From Chaetoderma sp. LZ-2023a (lineage: Eukaryota > Mollusca > Caudofoveata > Chaetodermatida > Chaetodermatidae), in the NCBI GenBank assembly GCA_034401795.1, contig CM067363.1:28985880-29049879 (forward strand): a DNA stretch of 64,000 nucleotides, read 5' to 3'. A program made the position numbers and the translations under genes. The notes under the pieces were generated by a model. The model was not told where the DNA came from. It worked only from the letters and a program-made list of their open reading frames with translations, and did not search any database. Position 1 is the stretch's first letter, and each line of letters starts with the position of its first letter. This document shows, piece after piece, positions 38,936-49,244 of the stretch.

Positions 38936-40591
38936 CACCTGTGCAAAAGTTAAGCACCAGCAAAAACAATAGAACGTAGAAACATGATGGTACAACTAGG
39001 CTGCCATAATTTTTGTCCCCGCGTTAGCTGACATAATTCCAAGTACGAAATGCACATGCATGCATGACTTCACGCCGCTTGATGTCCGTGCGTGGCGGGA
39101 AACAGCACACGTGTTCAGTTATGTAAAAGTCCAGTTTGAGGTGTAGAACATTAAATACAGATTTAGGCGACAAGATTAGGAATTTTGTGTTCATGACCGT
39201 GGTTTATTTGTACAGAGAGAATTAGCTCTTGATTGTGAACCGCTATGGCAAGACGAAGGTTAAGTGATCGTGTGAAATGGCAAATCATAGGCATGCATAC
39301 CACTGGTATGTCATGCAGAGAGATTGGCAGACAGCTGAACATTAACCATACTGTAATCAGTCGTTTGATTGCAAAACATGGGCAAACTAACGAGGTGAAC
39401 GACAGGCCTAGATCTGGAAGACCGAAGAAGACTACTGCCCGTGATGATCGAGCCCTAGTACGCCTTGTTAGGAGATCTCCATTCACCAACAGCAGAGTGC
39501 TCAGCCAGCAATGGGAAACGCGCAATAGAGTGTTAATGTCTACCGTCAAAAGGAGACTGTATGCTGCTGGCATGAAAGCTAGTAGACCTGTCAGACGTCC
39601 TCTCCTCACTGCACACCACAAAGAGGAGCGTCTGAGGTGGTGCAACGAAAGAAGACACTGGAACATGAGATCCTGGAGACGGGTACATTGGTCCGATGAA
39701 AGTCGGTTCCTGCTTCATGCCACAGATGGTCGAACTCGTGTATGGCGGTCCAGACGCACGGCGTACGACCAACGTAACATCATGGAAGAAGTTCCAATTG
39801 GTGGAGGTTCCGTTATGATATGGGGGTGCATCTCATTTGATTGTAAGCTGGATCTGTTGACTGTACCTAGAACACTAAATGGACAAGGATATCAAGATTC
39901 CATACTGGATAGAGTTGTGGTCCCTCATTTTGTAAATCATGCACCTGGAACCCACCCTATATTCATGGATGACAACGCCCGACCACATCGTGCTAGAGCT
40001 GTGCATGAATACCTCCGCCAGAATGCCATCGAAACCCTACCATGGCCAGCAAGGAGCCCTGACATGAACCCTATTGAGCATATCTGGGACATTCTGGGAA
40101 ACATGGTGAGAAGGAGGGATCCTCCTGTGCAGAACCTACAGGAATTAACAGACGCACTCCATCTTGAATGGCAACGAATACCACAATGGCGTATCAGTCG
40201 GTTGGTGACCAGCATGAGACGTCGTGTCCAGGCCGTCATCCGGCACAAGGTGGATATACCCAGTATTAATAATGACAGTCTCAAACTCGTGCACAGATGT
40301 TAAACTTCGTTTTCAGACACCATTAATGACAATCTAGCCACGTGTGTCAACTGTAGGGCAATAGTTGTCAGTCGTGTCAACGTAACCATATTCAGGCCTC
40401 GTTTTCAAGTTCAAACAAAAACATACAGTGTTTCCCCACCATCATAATCAGCATTCCTCTAGTTGCATTATTACCTCTTGCACTAAGATGAATGGGTACA
40501 TAAATGTTTATGCTATTGCTTTCTTCATAGCACATGAATATACCCTCGCATGTGCGTAAAAATAGGGTGGTGCTTAACTTTTGCACAGGTG
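38936..40591 (+). mobile_element. complete Tc1-like DNA transposon
   Basis: 1656 bp with inverted termini CACCTGTGCAAAAGTTAAGC (left) and its complement at the right; at least 24 bp match (CACCTG through GCACCA). It is bounded by TA at 38934-38935 and 40592-40593, the duplication expected for Tc1/mariner, and sits inside a TA microsatellite. The single transposase ORF is uninterrupted. Near-identical termini and an open ORF suggest a recent insertion that may still be mobile. Confidence 0.96.
39245..40303 (+). CDS. Tc1-like transposase, DD34E
   Basis: 352 residues, within the usual 340-360 for Tc1. Residues 1-50 form the first helix-turn-helix (LSDRVKWQIIGMH, GMSCREIGRQLNINHTVISR). A GRPR-like linker (RPRSGRPKKT, about residues 54-63) follows, then a second DNA-binding helix domain to about 115. 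The catalytic triad is visible: Asp151 in VHWSDESRF, Asp243 in FMDDNARPHRAR and Glu278 in SPDMNPIEHIWD, giving the Tc1 spacing of 34. GGGSVMIWGC lies between them. The enzyme binds the element termini and cuts and pastes it into TA sites. Start chosen at the first ATG (MARRRLSDRVK), which is the family N-terminus. No promoter is obvious. Confidence 0.96.
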   Translation: MARRRLSDRVKWQIIGMHTTGMSCREIGRQLNINHTVISRLIAKHGQTNEVNDRPRSGRPKKTTARDDRALVRLVRRSPFTNSRVLSQQWETRNRVLMSTVKRRLYAAGMKASRPVRRPLLTAHHKEERLRWCNERRHWNMRSWRRVHWSDESRFLLHATDGRTRVWRSRRTAYDQRNIMEEVPIGGGSVMIWGCISFDCKLDLLTVPRTLNGQGYQDSILDRVVVPHFVNHAPGTHPIFMDDNARPHRARAVHEYLRQNAIETLPWPARSPDMNPIEHIWDILGNMVRRRDPPVQNLQELTDALHLEWQRIPQWRISRLVTSMRRRVQAVIRHKVDIPSINNDSLKLVHRC

Positions 40592-40593
40592 TA

Positions 40594-41164
40594 TATATAT
40601 GGGAAATATTCAGAAAGATTCAGAGACAATATGTGTTCTTATGAGCTGTTATTTTAGTTCACACACATACACTTGGGTAGACCCAAACACAATAATCTTT
40701 TCCCCTTATAGAGCCAGGATAATAAACAACCACCATCTTTAAGCGGCTCCGAAGATGATCATTACTGAATTTTCATAAATATTTCTAAGCTTATTGCTTC
40801 AGAATAACGTTAATTCAATAATCATACCGGTTAATGTTACTGACACATCTGCCTTTGGACCCAAATGATGGAGGATCTTGAAGACGGGTGAACCACTGCC
40901 ATTATCCTCTTCTATTCTATAAGGGGCCCAAGGGGGCGGTGGATGGGGATGTGTAGTTGGTGGGATGTGGAGAAATTGAAAGGTGAGTGAAGGAAGGTGG
41001 AGTTGTTTATTCGTTGGGTGAGCGCGGGTGTGAGGGTGACTGTTATTAGATTATTGGCTGGGTACGAGGGTGTACGTGCGTAATGCGTGCGTAATGCGTG
41101 CGTAGTGCGTGCGTGGTGCGTGCGTAGTGAGTGCGTGCGTGTGGGTGTGTGGTTGGTGCTATGT
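40594..41164. other. no gene seen; GCGTGCGTAAT-type repeats at 41070-41140
   Basis: A TGCGTGCGTAATGCG-type short tandem repeat lies at about 41070-41140. The rest is unique. Confidence 0.55.
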
Positions 41165-41199
41165 ATAGTTGGGTGGGTGGATCTGTGGCTGGTTTGTGG

Positions 41200-41475
41200 A
41201 TTTTTGGTCCCGTATCTTGGTACGGGAATTAGTATATAAGTTCGGTTCCGGGAAAATAGCATGAAGTCCGTGTCCAGACCAGGTCCGGGTCGAGGAAATA
41301 TTGTATATTTTGGATCCGAGTCCGGGAAATAGTATGACCCCTGCCTGTCTGTCTTTCCAGACTTTGGCTTTAATCCGGATAAGAAAACAGGATCCGGGTC
41401 GGATCAACTTATGGATCTATAGATATCTCGGAAACTGCTGGATCGATTTGACTAGAATTTTAACACACGCAACGT
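41200..41475 (+). repeat. dispersed repeat, copy 1
   Basis: TTTCCAGACTTTGGCTTTAA then ATCCGGATAAGAAAACAGGA and GGATCTATAGATATCTCGG match, in inverse orientation, 61990-62165. The 41220-41350 part also has internal CGGGAAATAGTAT-type repeats. Its class is unknown. Confidence 0.6.
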
Positions 41476-41799
41476 TGCCATTCTCCACTAAATGTGCGTT
41501 TCCACTGGGCCCGTGCGTTGCGAACGATACAAACGATTTTTCTATGAAACTGTTTAAATCAATGCTAGCTTTTCCGATCCGACCGACACATACGACATCT
41601 TTTGAATTAAAATGATTTTAATAAAATATTTCATGTTGCACACAGCTGTGACCTTTAACCTCTCTTCCTTCCTTCTATTGCTAGTCAGCATGTACCGGGA
41701 GAAATTTGTAAGAGAGATCTCAAACTTTGAGCTGTTATATAATCCTGCCATCTAGCATTATAAAGGTGAAAAATTAAAACATAACGCGTGGGAGGGAAT
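41476..41799. other. no gene seen
   Basis: Unique AT-rich sequence. Confidence 0.5.
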
Positions 41800-41985
41800 A
41801 GAGAAATCCTGTTTTAGCTATGCCGAGCCCATCTCTAGCTAAGCTCCACCTACACCTCGCCCGTGGTGGGATCCCTGAGCTACCTGACTATGAATTTCCG
41901 GAGAACTATACAGGTAAGCTGTTGAATAATTTGAGACTGGTTTGACTGGGTGCTGTTGCTGCCTATGCTGCCAATGGTGTTTCCA
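41800..41985 (-). mobile_element. MITE-A copy, GC-box half only
   Basis: TTTTAGCTATGCCGAGCCCA to GTGCTGTTGCTGCCTATG. It ends inside the hairpin apex; the CRE end is missing. Confidence 0.8.
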
Positions 41986-42270
41986 ATGCACGGATTGTAG
42001 TTTCTACATTCTTCAACGTGTGGGGCGTTGGGTGGGTGGGGAGGGGTGAGGCTGGTGTGAGGGATTGTGGCCGCCCATTGATATAAGTACCCTTCATATA
42101 TTTAGAGTAGAATTGCATATTTTTAATGCCATTGCCGTATTTGCAACAGCTGACCAAAATGTCTTCCAGGAATACTAATAGTATTGTTGCATTATTGAGT
42201 TTCATCCAGTTTGATATGGTGAACGATTATTAACTATAGTACATCTGTAAAAAGAAGTTAAGGGAGCGAT

Positions 42271-42714
42271 TCATTTCTAGCTATAACCTGCCCATTTCTA
42301 GCTATACACGCCAATTCCTAGCTATAACCTGCCAATTTCTAGCTATACACGCCAATTCTTAGCTATAATCTGCCCATTTCTAAGTAAACACGCCAATTCC
42401 TAGCTATACCCTGCCAGTTTCTAGCTATATACGCCAATTCCTAGCTATATACTCCCCATTTCTAGCTATATATGCCAATTTCTAGCTATACCCTTCCCAT
42501 TTCTAGCTATATACGCCAATTCCTAGCTATAACCTGCCAATTTCTAGCTATACACGCCAATTCTTACCTATAATCTGCCCATTTCTAACTAAACACGCCA
42601 ATTCCTAGCTATACCCTGCCCGTTTCTAGCTATATACGCCAATTACTACCTATACCCTTCCCATTTCGAGTTATATACGCCAATTTCTAGCTATACCCTT
42701 CCCATTTCGAGTTA
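42271..42714. repeat. minisatellite of MITE-A-end-like units
   Basis: About 12 units of roughly 35 bp alternating CCAATTCCTAGCTATA and CTGCCCATTTCTAGCTATA. The unit closely resembles the MITE-A end (TTTCTAGCTATGCCCCGCCC), and the truncated MITE-A at 41800 lies just upstream. Confidence 0.85.
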
Positions 42715-42971
42715 TGTACAACATAATGTTTATTAAATTATAAACTCATCGAAGACAAACAATTAGTACACTTTTTAACCGTCTTCGATTTTCACGACGG
42801 AGCTACGTCAACTCGATTGTGACGTCAGCTAATATGTGACCAGCTACATCTAGTGTCATCGTTTTAACCTATACAGATAAAACTCGTGCCAAAGGTTTGC
42901 ATGTAAGTGAGAAATCAAAGCACGTAAATTGGCTTTTCCAAAGCTTAGAGGCGATTTGCTCTAAGCCTCTT

Positions 42972-43437
42972 CAGGGGCCTAGTGCGCCATAAAGGCGTTG
43001 GTTGGTCGGTCGTAACACCTGGCATCTACGGCCACCTAATATACACATTCGATCTTAACGATGCATTTAGAATATGAAATACAAATATACGAAAAATAAT
43101 ACTTAATGTAAGAAATCATGATATTGAATATTTTGAAAATAAGTTGACTGTAAGATGCTGCTGCCTATGACAAAAACGGATCCCAGTCAATTTCAAACAA
43201 TATTCTGAAGCTAATTTGACCTATAAAAGCAATAGGTCCCGTCAAATTAGTTTATAAATAGTCAACAGCTAACGCGCATGATTGTCTTAATATTTAGAGT
43301 ATGGGACTTCAGAGTTCATATGGTTAATACAAGTGATCTACTGCTAGATATGGGTTTCGTGGTCAAACGTCCGATAAGGTGGTCGCGTAGAACAGGTTTT
43401 ACGACCGACCAAGAAACGTCTTTATGGTGCGCACCCC
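42972..43437. mobile_element. MITE-B (hAT-like termini) with nested H1 hairpins
   Basis: Left terminus CAGGGGCCTAGTGCGCCATA followed by TTGGTCGGTCGTAA. The right end is its complement (TTACGACCGACCAAG, then CTTTATGGTGCGCACC). H1-like arms lie at 43120-43265. A G/C homopolymer-rich tract (43437-43490) obscures the right flank. Same family as 18648-19120. Confidence 0.75.
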
Positions 43438-43490
43438 CGCCCCCCCCCACCCGGGGGACGGGTAGGTGGGGTGGGGGGGCGTTAATAAAT

Positions 43491-44525
43491 TAGTCAACTA
43501 TATTATGCAAAATTCACAACTACCATCACTTCACCATCTCAAACTTTGCTTGAAAACTGTGCATTACAAACTTTATCCGCATTCGCCTCGCAGATCCATC
43601 AATCATCTCAGGATTCTACGGACTAAATAAAAAAAAAAAAATTTAATATATGTCAGACGCGGATGTAATCCCGCTGTAATAACTACAGACACCAATCTTT
43701 ATAACCTCATTAACGGCAACAAGGTAGGCAGATAACGTACATTGTTCCTATGTGTGAAGAACTGATATAAATTTATTGAACACATTGTTTATTGAGGCTG
43801 AATGTCACGTCCCGCTAAGCTACGGCGTAGATAGTCCGCATGGAAAAATAATCCCGCCCATGCACACGAATAAAAGAATTATTAGTCCGCCAGTCGTGAT
43901 GGTGTACCTTTCGCTGGAGTACCCACAATAGGTTTTTTTTCAGATTTTCTGTCTATGGACCGCCCCCCCCCCACCCCCTATTAAGAATCCGAGTGATGGC
44001 AAGCTGGAAGCATTGTTCATTTTGAAAAAAATGGCATGTTTCCATGACAAACACTACTAAAATTGAAAATTACAAAATGTAAACTATCTCAGGATCTAGA
44101 TGAGCGAGTTCATAATTTCGGTGTCTCAACATATGTTTTAGAGCATGGCTTGTCAAATCAGATCCTGACCACGAGGTTTCAAAGCCAAAATCATTGCAAA
44201 AATGCAAGGTCACCCTAAAAATGGACTTATTTTCTAATAAATTGTTGTAAAATAGTCATTATTGGCTCCGAAATGTTTTTGGAGAGAACATGGATTAGAT
44301 GTCGTCATAGAGGATATCAAATTGAATGCTAGTTGCCATAGCAATCACGATAAAATGCAAAAATAGGCAGGTCTCTTGTTAACAACATACGATGTTGACA
44401 TATGTCTAATGCTGTCAAACCTTTCCGGTGCGAACATGGAGAAAGGTGTCTTTCCAACGCGAATTCCTGCCGAAATCCGCTGTCGCAATTGTCTGATTCA
44501 ACCTCAGGAGATTTGCTTCTATCGT
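43491..44525. other. no gene seen
   Basis: Unique AT-rich sequence; a poly(C) run lies at about 43962-43977. Confidence 0.5.
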
Positions 44526-44925
44526 TAATGAACCTTTCCTGAGTATCCATCTATCATATGACGTTATATGAGGTCATAATCAACTACGTGACGTGTACAA
44601 TCATTACGTCATAAATGATTATGTTTGGCCCGTCTTTAACTCTTAATAGTCTGGCACGTTGTACGAATTGTATGCCTCTACTATTTAATACACATGCTGT
44701 TGAATAGTTTGAAAATAATTTGACTGGGCGCTGTTGCTGCCTTAGGCAGCAACAGCATCCGGTCAAATTAGTTTCAAAATAGTTAACAAGTTTGCCTGTA
44801 TAGTTTTCTGGAAATTGATAGTCAAGAAGTTCAGGGATCGATCGATCCCAGCCCGGACGAGATGGGGTTGTGGGGGAGCTTAGATAGAGATGGGCGGGGC
44901 ATAGCTAAAAGAGGAACGGTCCATT
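44526..44925 (+). mobile_element. MITE-A copy
   Basis: AATGAACCTTTCCTGAGTAT, CATATGACGTTATATGAGGT, hairpin with GTTGCTGCCTTAGGCAGCAA, GATCGATCGATCCC, GATGGGCGGGGC and the terminus AGGAACGGTCCATT. Confidence 0.9.
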
Positions 44926-44929
44926 CTCG

Positions 44930-46225
44930 TCGGACCAGGGATGATGGACTCTATTGTCATCTGGAAGTAGAAATGCCTACAGACCAACACTTTAGCACGA
45001 GGTTCTATAGAAACATATACATCAAAACAGCAATGCGAAAGATTGCGTAAGATGGCTCGTTTTGCATACGCACCCACTCGTGAAACGAAAAGGCAGACGA
45101 AATATGAGCTGTCACTGTTTTACTTTCTCCGCCACTGCATCTTTTGTTGTGAAATTTGTGAAATTGAAAAGGAAAAGAAAATCCATCTTCCTGAATACGT
45201 GCTGTGTCGAACACCCGAACGCGATGTACAGAAACCATTCAAAGACATTGTATTAGAGACCTCCCATTTACGAGGAGATAGATTGCCTGATGATATCTGT
45301 TTGCGAGTATAGGGAACTGTTAGTGACTTACAGGCAGCTGGCGGGCGTTAGCATTATGATTTCAGAGCAACATTTATGGCCCAATTTATAGCTTCATGTA
45401 GCAACGAAGCCCAGGAATCCGACAGCAATGACGGAGAATTTGATAAAATGCAAATCAAACTATATGGCGATTTTGCTGCAATGTTATTTCCATGAGGACA
45501 GTTATCTCTGACTTGTCAAACCACTTCGGTGAAGAACTTTTTCTCAAAAGCAGCGGGCTGTGAAAGTCTTCTATGGTTTCGTAGTACAGCTTAAGACTTT
45601 CTTCAACGTGGTACCTAGTGCGGATGAGGGTAATAACGAACTTTCTATCGGTAGGTTTGTAAAGTATGTACAGCAAGAATTGAAATCATTTCCTTTAAAC
45701 AAGGACAGTTATGAGTGCTTGATCAAGGCTGACGTTGCCGAGAAGTATGCAAGTGCCAACCCGTTTGCCTTCTTCAACATATTGCAGCCATGCGTAAAAT
45801 ACTTATGATGCTGTGCAATGTGATCACAGGCCTATACATGAAATTCCCAAACTGTGCCTTTGATAGTGCTTGGCACTCTTATCCAGAGACACTTGGTCAA
45901 AAAATTAATACAATTTGGTATGCTGTGTATTTATGTTGAGGTGGTAAGATTTCGTAGATCAGCTGCTCACTCGCTGAAACCACTACCCAAAAGAGAGCTA
46001 ACCTCCGCTGCAGAACCAGACGTAGGTTCGGTTCTAGAGACTGCAGACAAATTTGACTTGAACATATTCAATTGTTTGCGTTCTATACATACCCTTTCTA
46101 TCCTGCTCACACAAGCACGAAACAAACATGATAGGCTGCAACATGTCGTGAAAGAAACCTTGTAATACAAGTAGATGACGATGTAAAGGCCCAAATATGT
46201 GCGTCCAAAGAAACTAGATATGCCT

Positions 46226-46276
<51 letters not shown>

Positions 46277-48060
46277 GAGAGATGGAGAGAGGGATGTCGG
46301 ATGGTAGGAAGGAGAGAGGGAGGGAGAAGGAGCGCGTGACCTGGGCGAAAGAAGCGCTAAAGCAAAGGACATCTTCATCCTTGCAGAAGCCAGTGAGGCG
46401 ACCCACTGTCCAGAGCGGAATAGCTTCAAGAATTGAATGGCCAGAGAAAACGGTCATGCATTGAACTGACATCATTTCTTCCGTTACTTCCCGTGTACTG
46501 ACATGAAGCTATTGGATCATGATGCGATGCTGACAGCCATGGTAGAAACGGAGATACTAACAAATCAGTTGGGACAGGATATCACGGTGCTTACATGTGA
46601 CCAACAGCTGCATCAGACTGCTGTCAGCATATCATGTGCCCAACATGTTAGATTCACCAACATGGTGTCGCTTCTTGGAAGAATGGACGTCCTTCTGAGC
46701 TTTACAGGCTGTGCCGAAACGCCGATGACAAAATTGGTCCGTGCTTTTGGTGGTGTTGACGTGTCCTCAGCATATCCATGCCGTGAGATTTCTAATAGTG
46801 GCAGTTATGAATGATATTCACCAGGAAGACTGTAATGAGAATGACCCGATGTCATGTTAGGATTCTCATACGACAATCAACAGAACCACAAAGTTCAGGC
46901 TAGATGGAACCCCCAAACTAGTCATCCTCGTGATACTATGATACTACATGATTTGGAAGAGAAGCAAACCGGCCATTACACCTACATGCAGTAAGTTTCA
47001 TGATCCCCTGTTTCTGATGAAATCTGTAGGCAATTTCTTTGAAAACGAACATGTTACTCGTCATTTCCCTGGGACCTGGAAAGTTATGTGGATAAATATA
47101 ATGATTGAGGCCATATTTTCGAGGCATAGAAAATACCCGCGTGGTCTTCTTTCCATAACATTCAAATCCAATGCGAAGAAAACCTATGTTTTGTTTCTGT
47201 ACACCTGTGGCCACATACAGAGTGAAATCGGGGATAAGACCCAGCATGAGATGTCGATGGAAACCCTCCACAAAGAGTAAATGAATTTACGCATGCAAAG
47301 AGAATGGGAAAGCTCCTGCCACAAGTTTGTAGAGTCAACCAATCCATTAGATAGTGCACAGATATGCAGAGGGCATCCTCAACATAGTGAATTTAGAATC
47401 TCACCAGATGAAGTCAATTTTGACAAAGGCCTACAAGTTTGCGAGTGCATTCTGATTACAAAATCCTGGGCTCACTGCTCTGCAGTACTACGGACATTGT
47501 TGCACCATGGGAAACAAGGCTTTTAAGTCTTTCTGGATGCTGTCGATTAGTAGATCAAAGATGCCCTTGACAAAAACTATGTATGTACAGTGTAACCTTG
47601 ATGCTGTATAACTGTAGCAGCTGGGCAGCCCCATATGCAGCTCTAGAGAAACATGATGGCTGCCGCGCAACCATATATGCCCCATCACTGGACATCGATT
47701 GCCAGACAGCATAATTTCAAACGGTGCACTATACAAGATATGTCATATATCCCCGTTGTCTGTAAAAGTCGCCTAGCAAAGATTGTCTATGTTTGGCCAT
47801 TTGCCAAGGATGCCAGAAGACACACCCACACAGGGAGCATTTGGAATTTGCCCAAATGGGAGCCAATACATGCAAAGACGGAGGAGGATGTCATTGCATA
47901 AATCTGTTAAGTGTGTTGCGAAGTGATCTCAAGAAAACAGGACTCTGTACATTCAGATCAAGAATGGGCCTCAGGAAGCTACAGATTTTGGCTGAGAACA
48001 AGACACAGTAGTCAACACCGAAGAAGGACCTATTGCAGCGGTATGGTGTTTCTGCTATTA
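44930..48060 (+). pseudogene. decayed coding region of unknown multicopy family
   Basis: Short plus-strand open stretches follow one another in shifting frames, as in a decayed coding sequence. They include 45043-45312 (HLPEYVLCRTPERDVQKPFK), 45560-45808, 45854-46165, 46503-46814 and 47793-48011. The 46503 stretch (DITVLTCDQQLHQTAVSISC, then LLGRMDVLLSFTGCAETPM) recalls, from memory, uncharacterised repeated proteins with a CDQQLY-type motif in marine invertebrate genomes; I cannot verify this here. It is broken in many places. I do not assign a function, and it may be a mobile element or a gene family relic. A (GA)n tract interrupts it at 46230-46282. Confidence 0.45.
46230..46282. repeat. 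(GA)n microsatellite
   Basis: Nearly pure GA dinucleotides. Confidence 0.96.
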
Positions 48061-48209
48061 CAGCTGAGGAATACAGTACACCATCATCATCATCATCATG
48101 AATACATATGAGCTCTCTTTGGCAGAATGGATTCTATGCTCATTATAAGCCAGGAAGTCAAGACAATGCAGTTGACGAAGAACCATATCAATGTTGGTGC
48201 AATGAAAGT

Positions 48210-48307
48210 GTCCATCTGCCCGCCCGCCCGCCCGCCCGTCCGTCCGCCTGCCTGCCTGCCTGCCCGCCCACCCAACCACCTGCCTGCCTGCCTGCCTGCC
48301 TGCCTGT

Positions 48308-48355
<48 letters not shown>

Positions 48356-48440
48356 TTGCCTGTCTGTATGGCTCGCTGACTCGCACGCTCGCGCTCCCTC
48401 CCTCAATCTCTTTCTCCCTCCATCCCTCCCTCACTTCTTC
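48210..48440. repeat. (CCTG)n/(CCGC)n tetranucleotide array
   Basis: CCCG then CCTG units, fading into CTCC/GCTC repeats. Cys/Pro/Ala-rich frames across it are artefacts. Confidence 0.93.
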
Positions 48441-48788
48441 CATTGCTCGCTCGCTTGCTCGCATATGCGCGGGTCCGGCCACCCGCATGTCCATCCGACC
48501 ACCCGCCCGACACAATCAATTGATCAATTTTAGCCATGAAGAGTGAAGTGATCAATAATAAAAAATATTGTTTCATTTGAAACCGTGCTGTCTGCCTGAG
48601 GGAGGATGCCTTCTACATTTGCCAGTCTGTCTGTAATTTTATTCTTGGATAACAGTAAGCAGGGAGTAACTTCAATACAGCAGCAATCAGCCGCTCGCAA
48701 TTCGAACCTGCCTAATCACTAGTCAGCGACATAAACAAGTATGATATTACAACAGAGACAATTTCCCGTGTATACCTCTGGGAATGTA
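48441..48788. other. no gene seen
   Basis: Unique sequence. Confidence 0.5.
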
Positions 48789-49239
48789 GGAATCCAATTT
48801 TAGCTATGCCTCGTCCATCCTTAGCTAGGCTCCACCCACGCTTCACTAGTATTGCTTTCAATCGATCATTGCATTCGCTGATTCTCAATTTCCAGAAAAC
48901 CATACAGGTACGCTGTTGAATATTTTGAAACTAATTTGCCTGGATATTATTGTTGCCTATAGCAGCAACAGCGCCTAGTTAAATTAGTTTCAAAATATTT
49001 AACAGAATGTGTATTGCTTTAAACACAGTTTACGTAGTCTATGTGGGAGTACCACAGCATGTCTATTAACTAGTAAAGACATACAATTCGTACAACAACG
49101 CTTTAGTTCGTCATCAATTATGCGTTCCTGATGAACCTATCGACGTCATTCATGACGTCATTGAGTATGACGTCATCCTACACGTCGCCTAGTTGATTAT
49201 GACGTCATATGATTGATGGATAAACTGGAATTTGCCATT
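48789..49239 (-). mobile_element. MITE-A copy
   Basis: TTTTAGCTATGCCTCGTCCA, hairpin with GTTGCCTATAGCAGCAACAG, then CATGACGTCATTGAGTATGA, CGTCATCCTAC and ATGACGTCATATG (three full TGACGTCA sites). Terminus AAACTGGAATTTGCCATT. Confidence 0.88.
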
Positions 49240-49244
49240 CTTTT

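Noticed and set aside
48096-48546. About 140-codon frames rich in Gly/Arg/Ala or Cys/Pro/Ala
   Set aside because: They translate a CCTG/CCGC tetranucleotide array in several frames at once.
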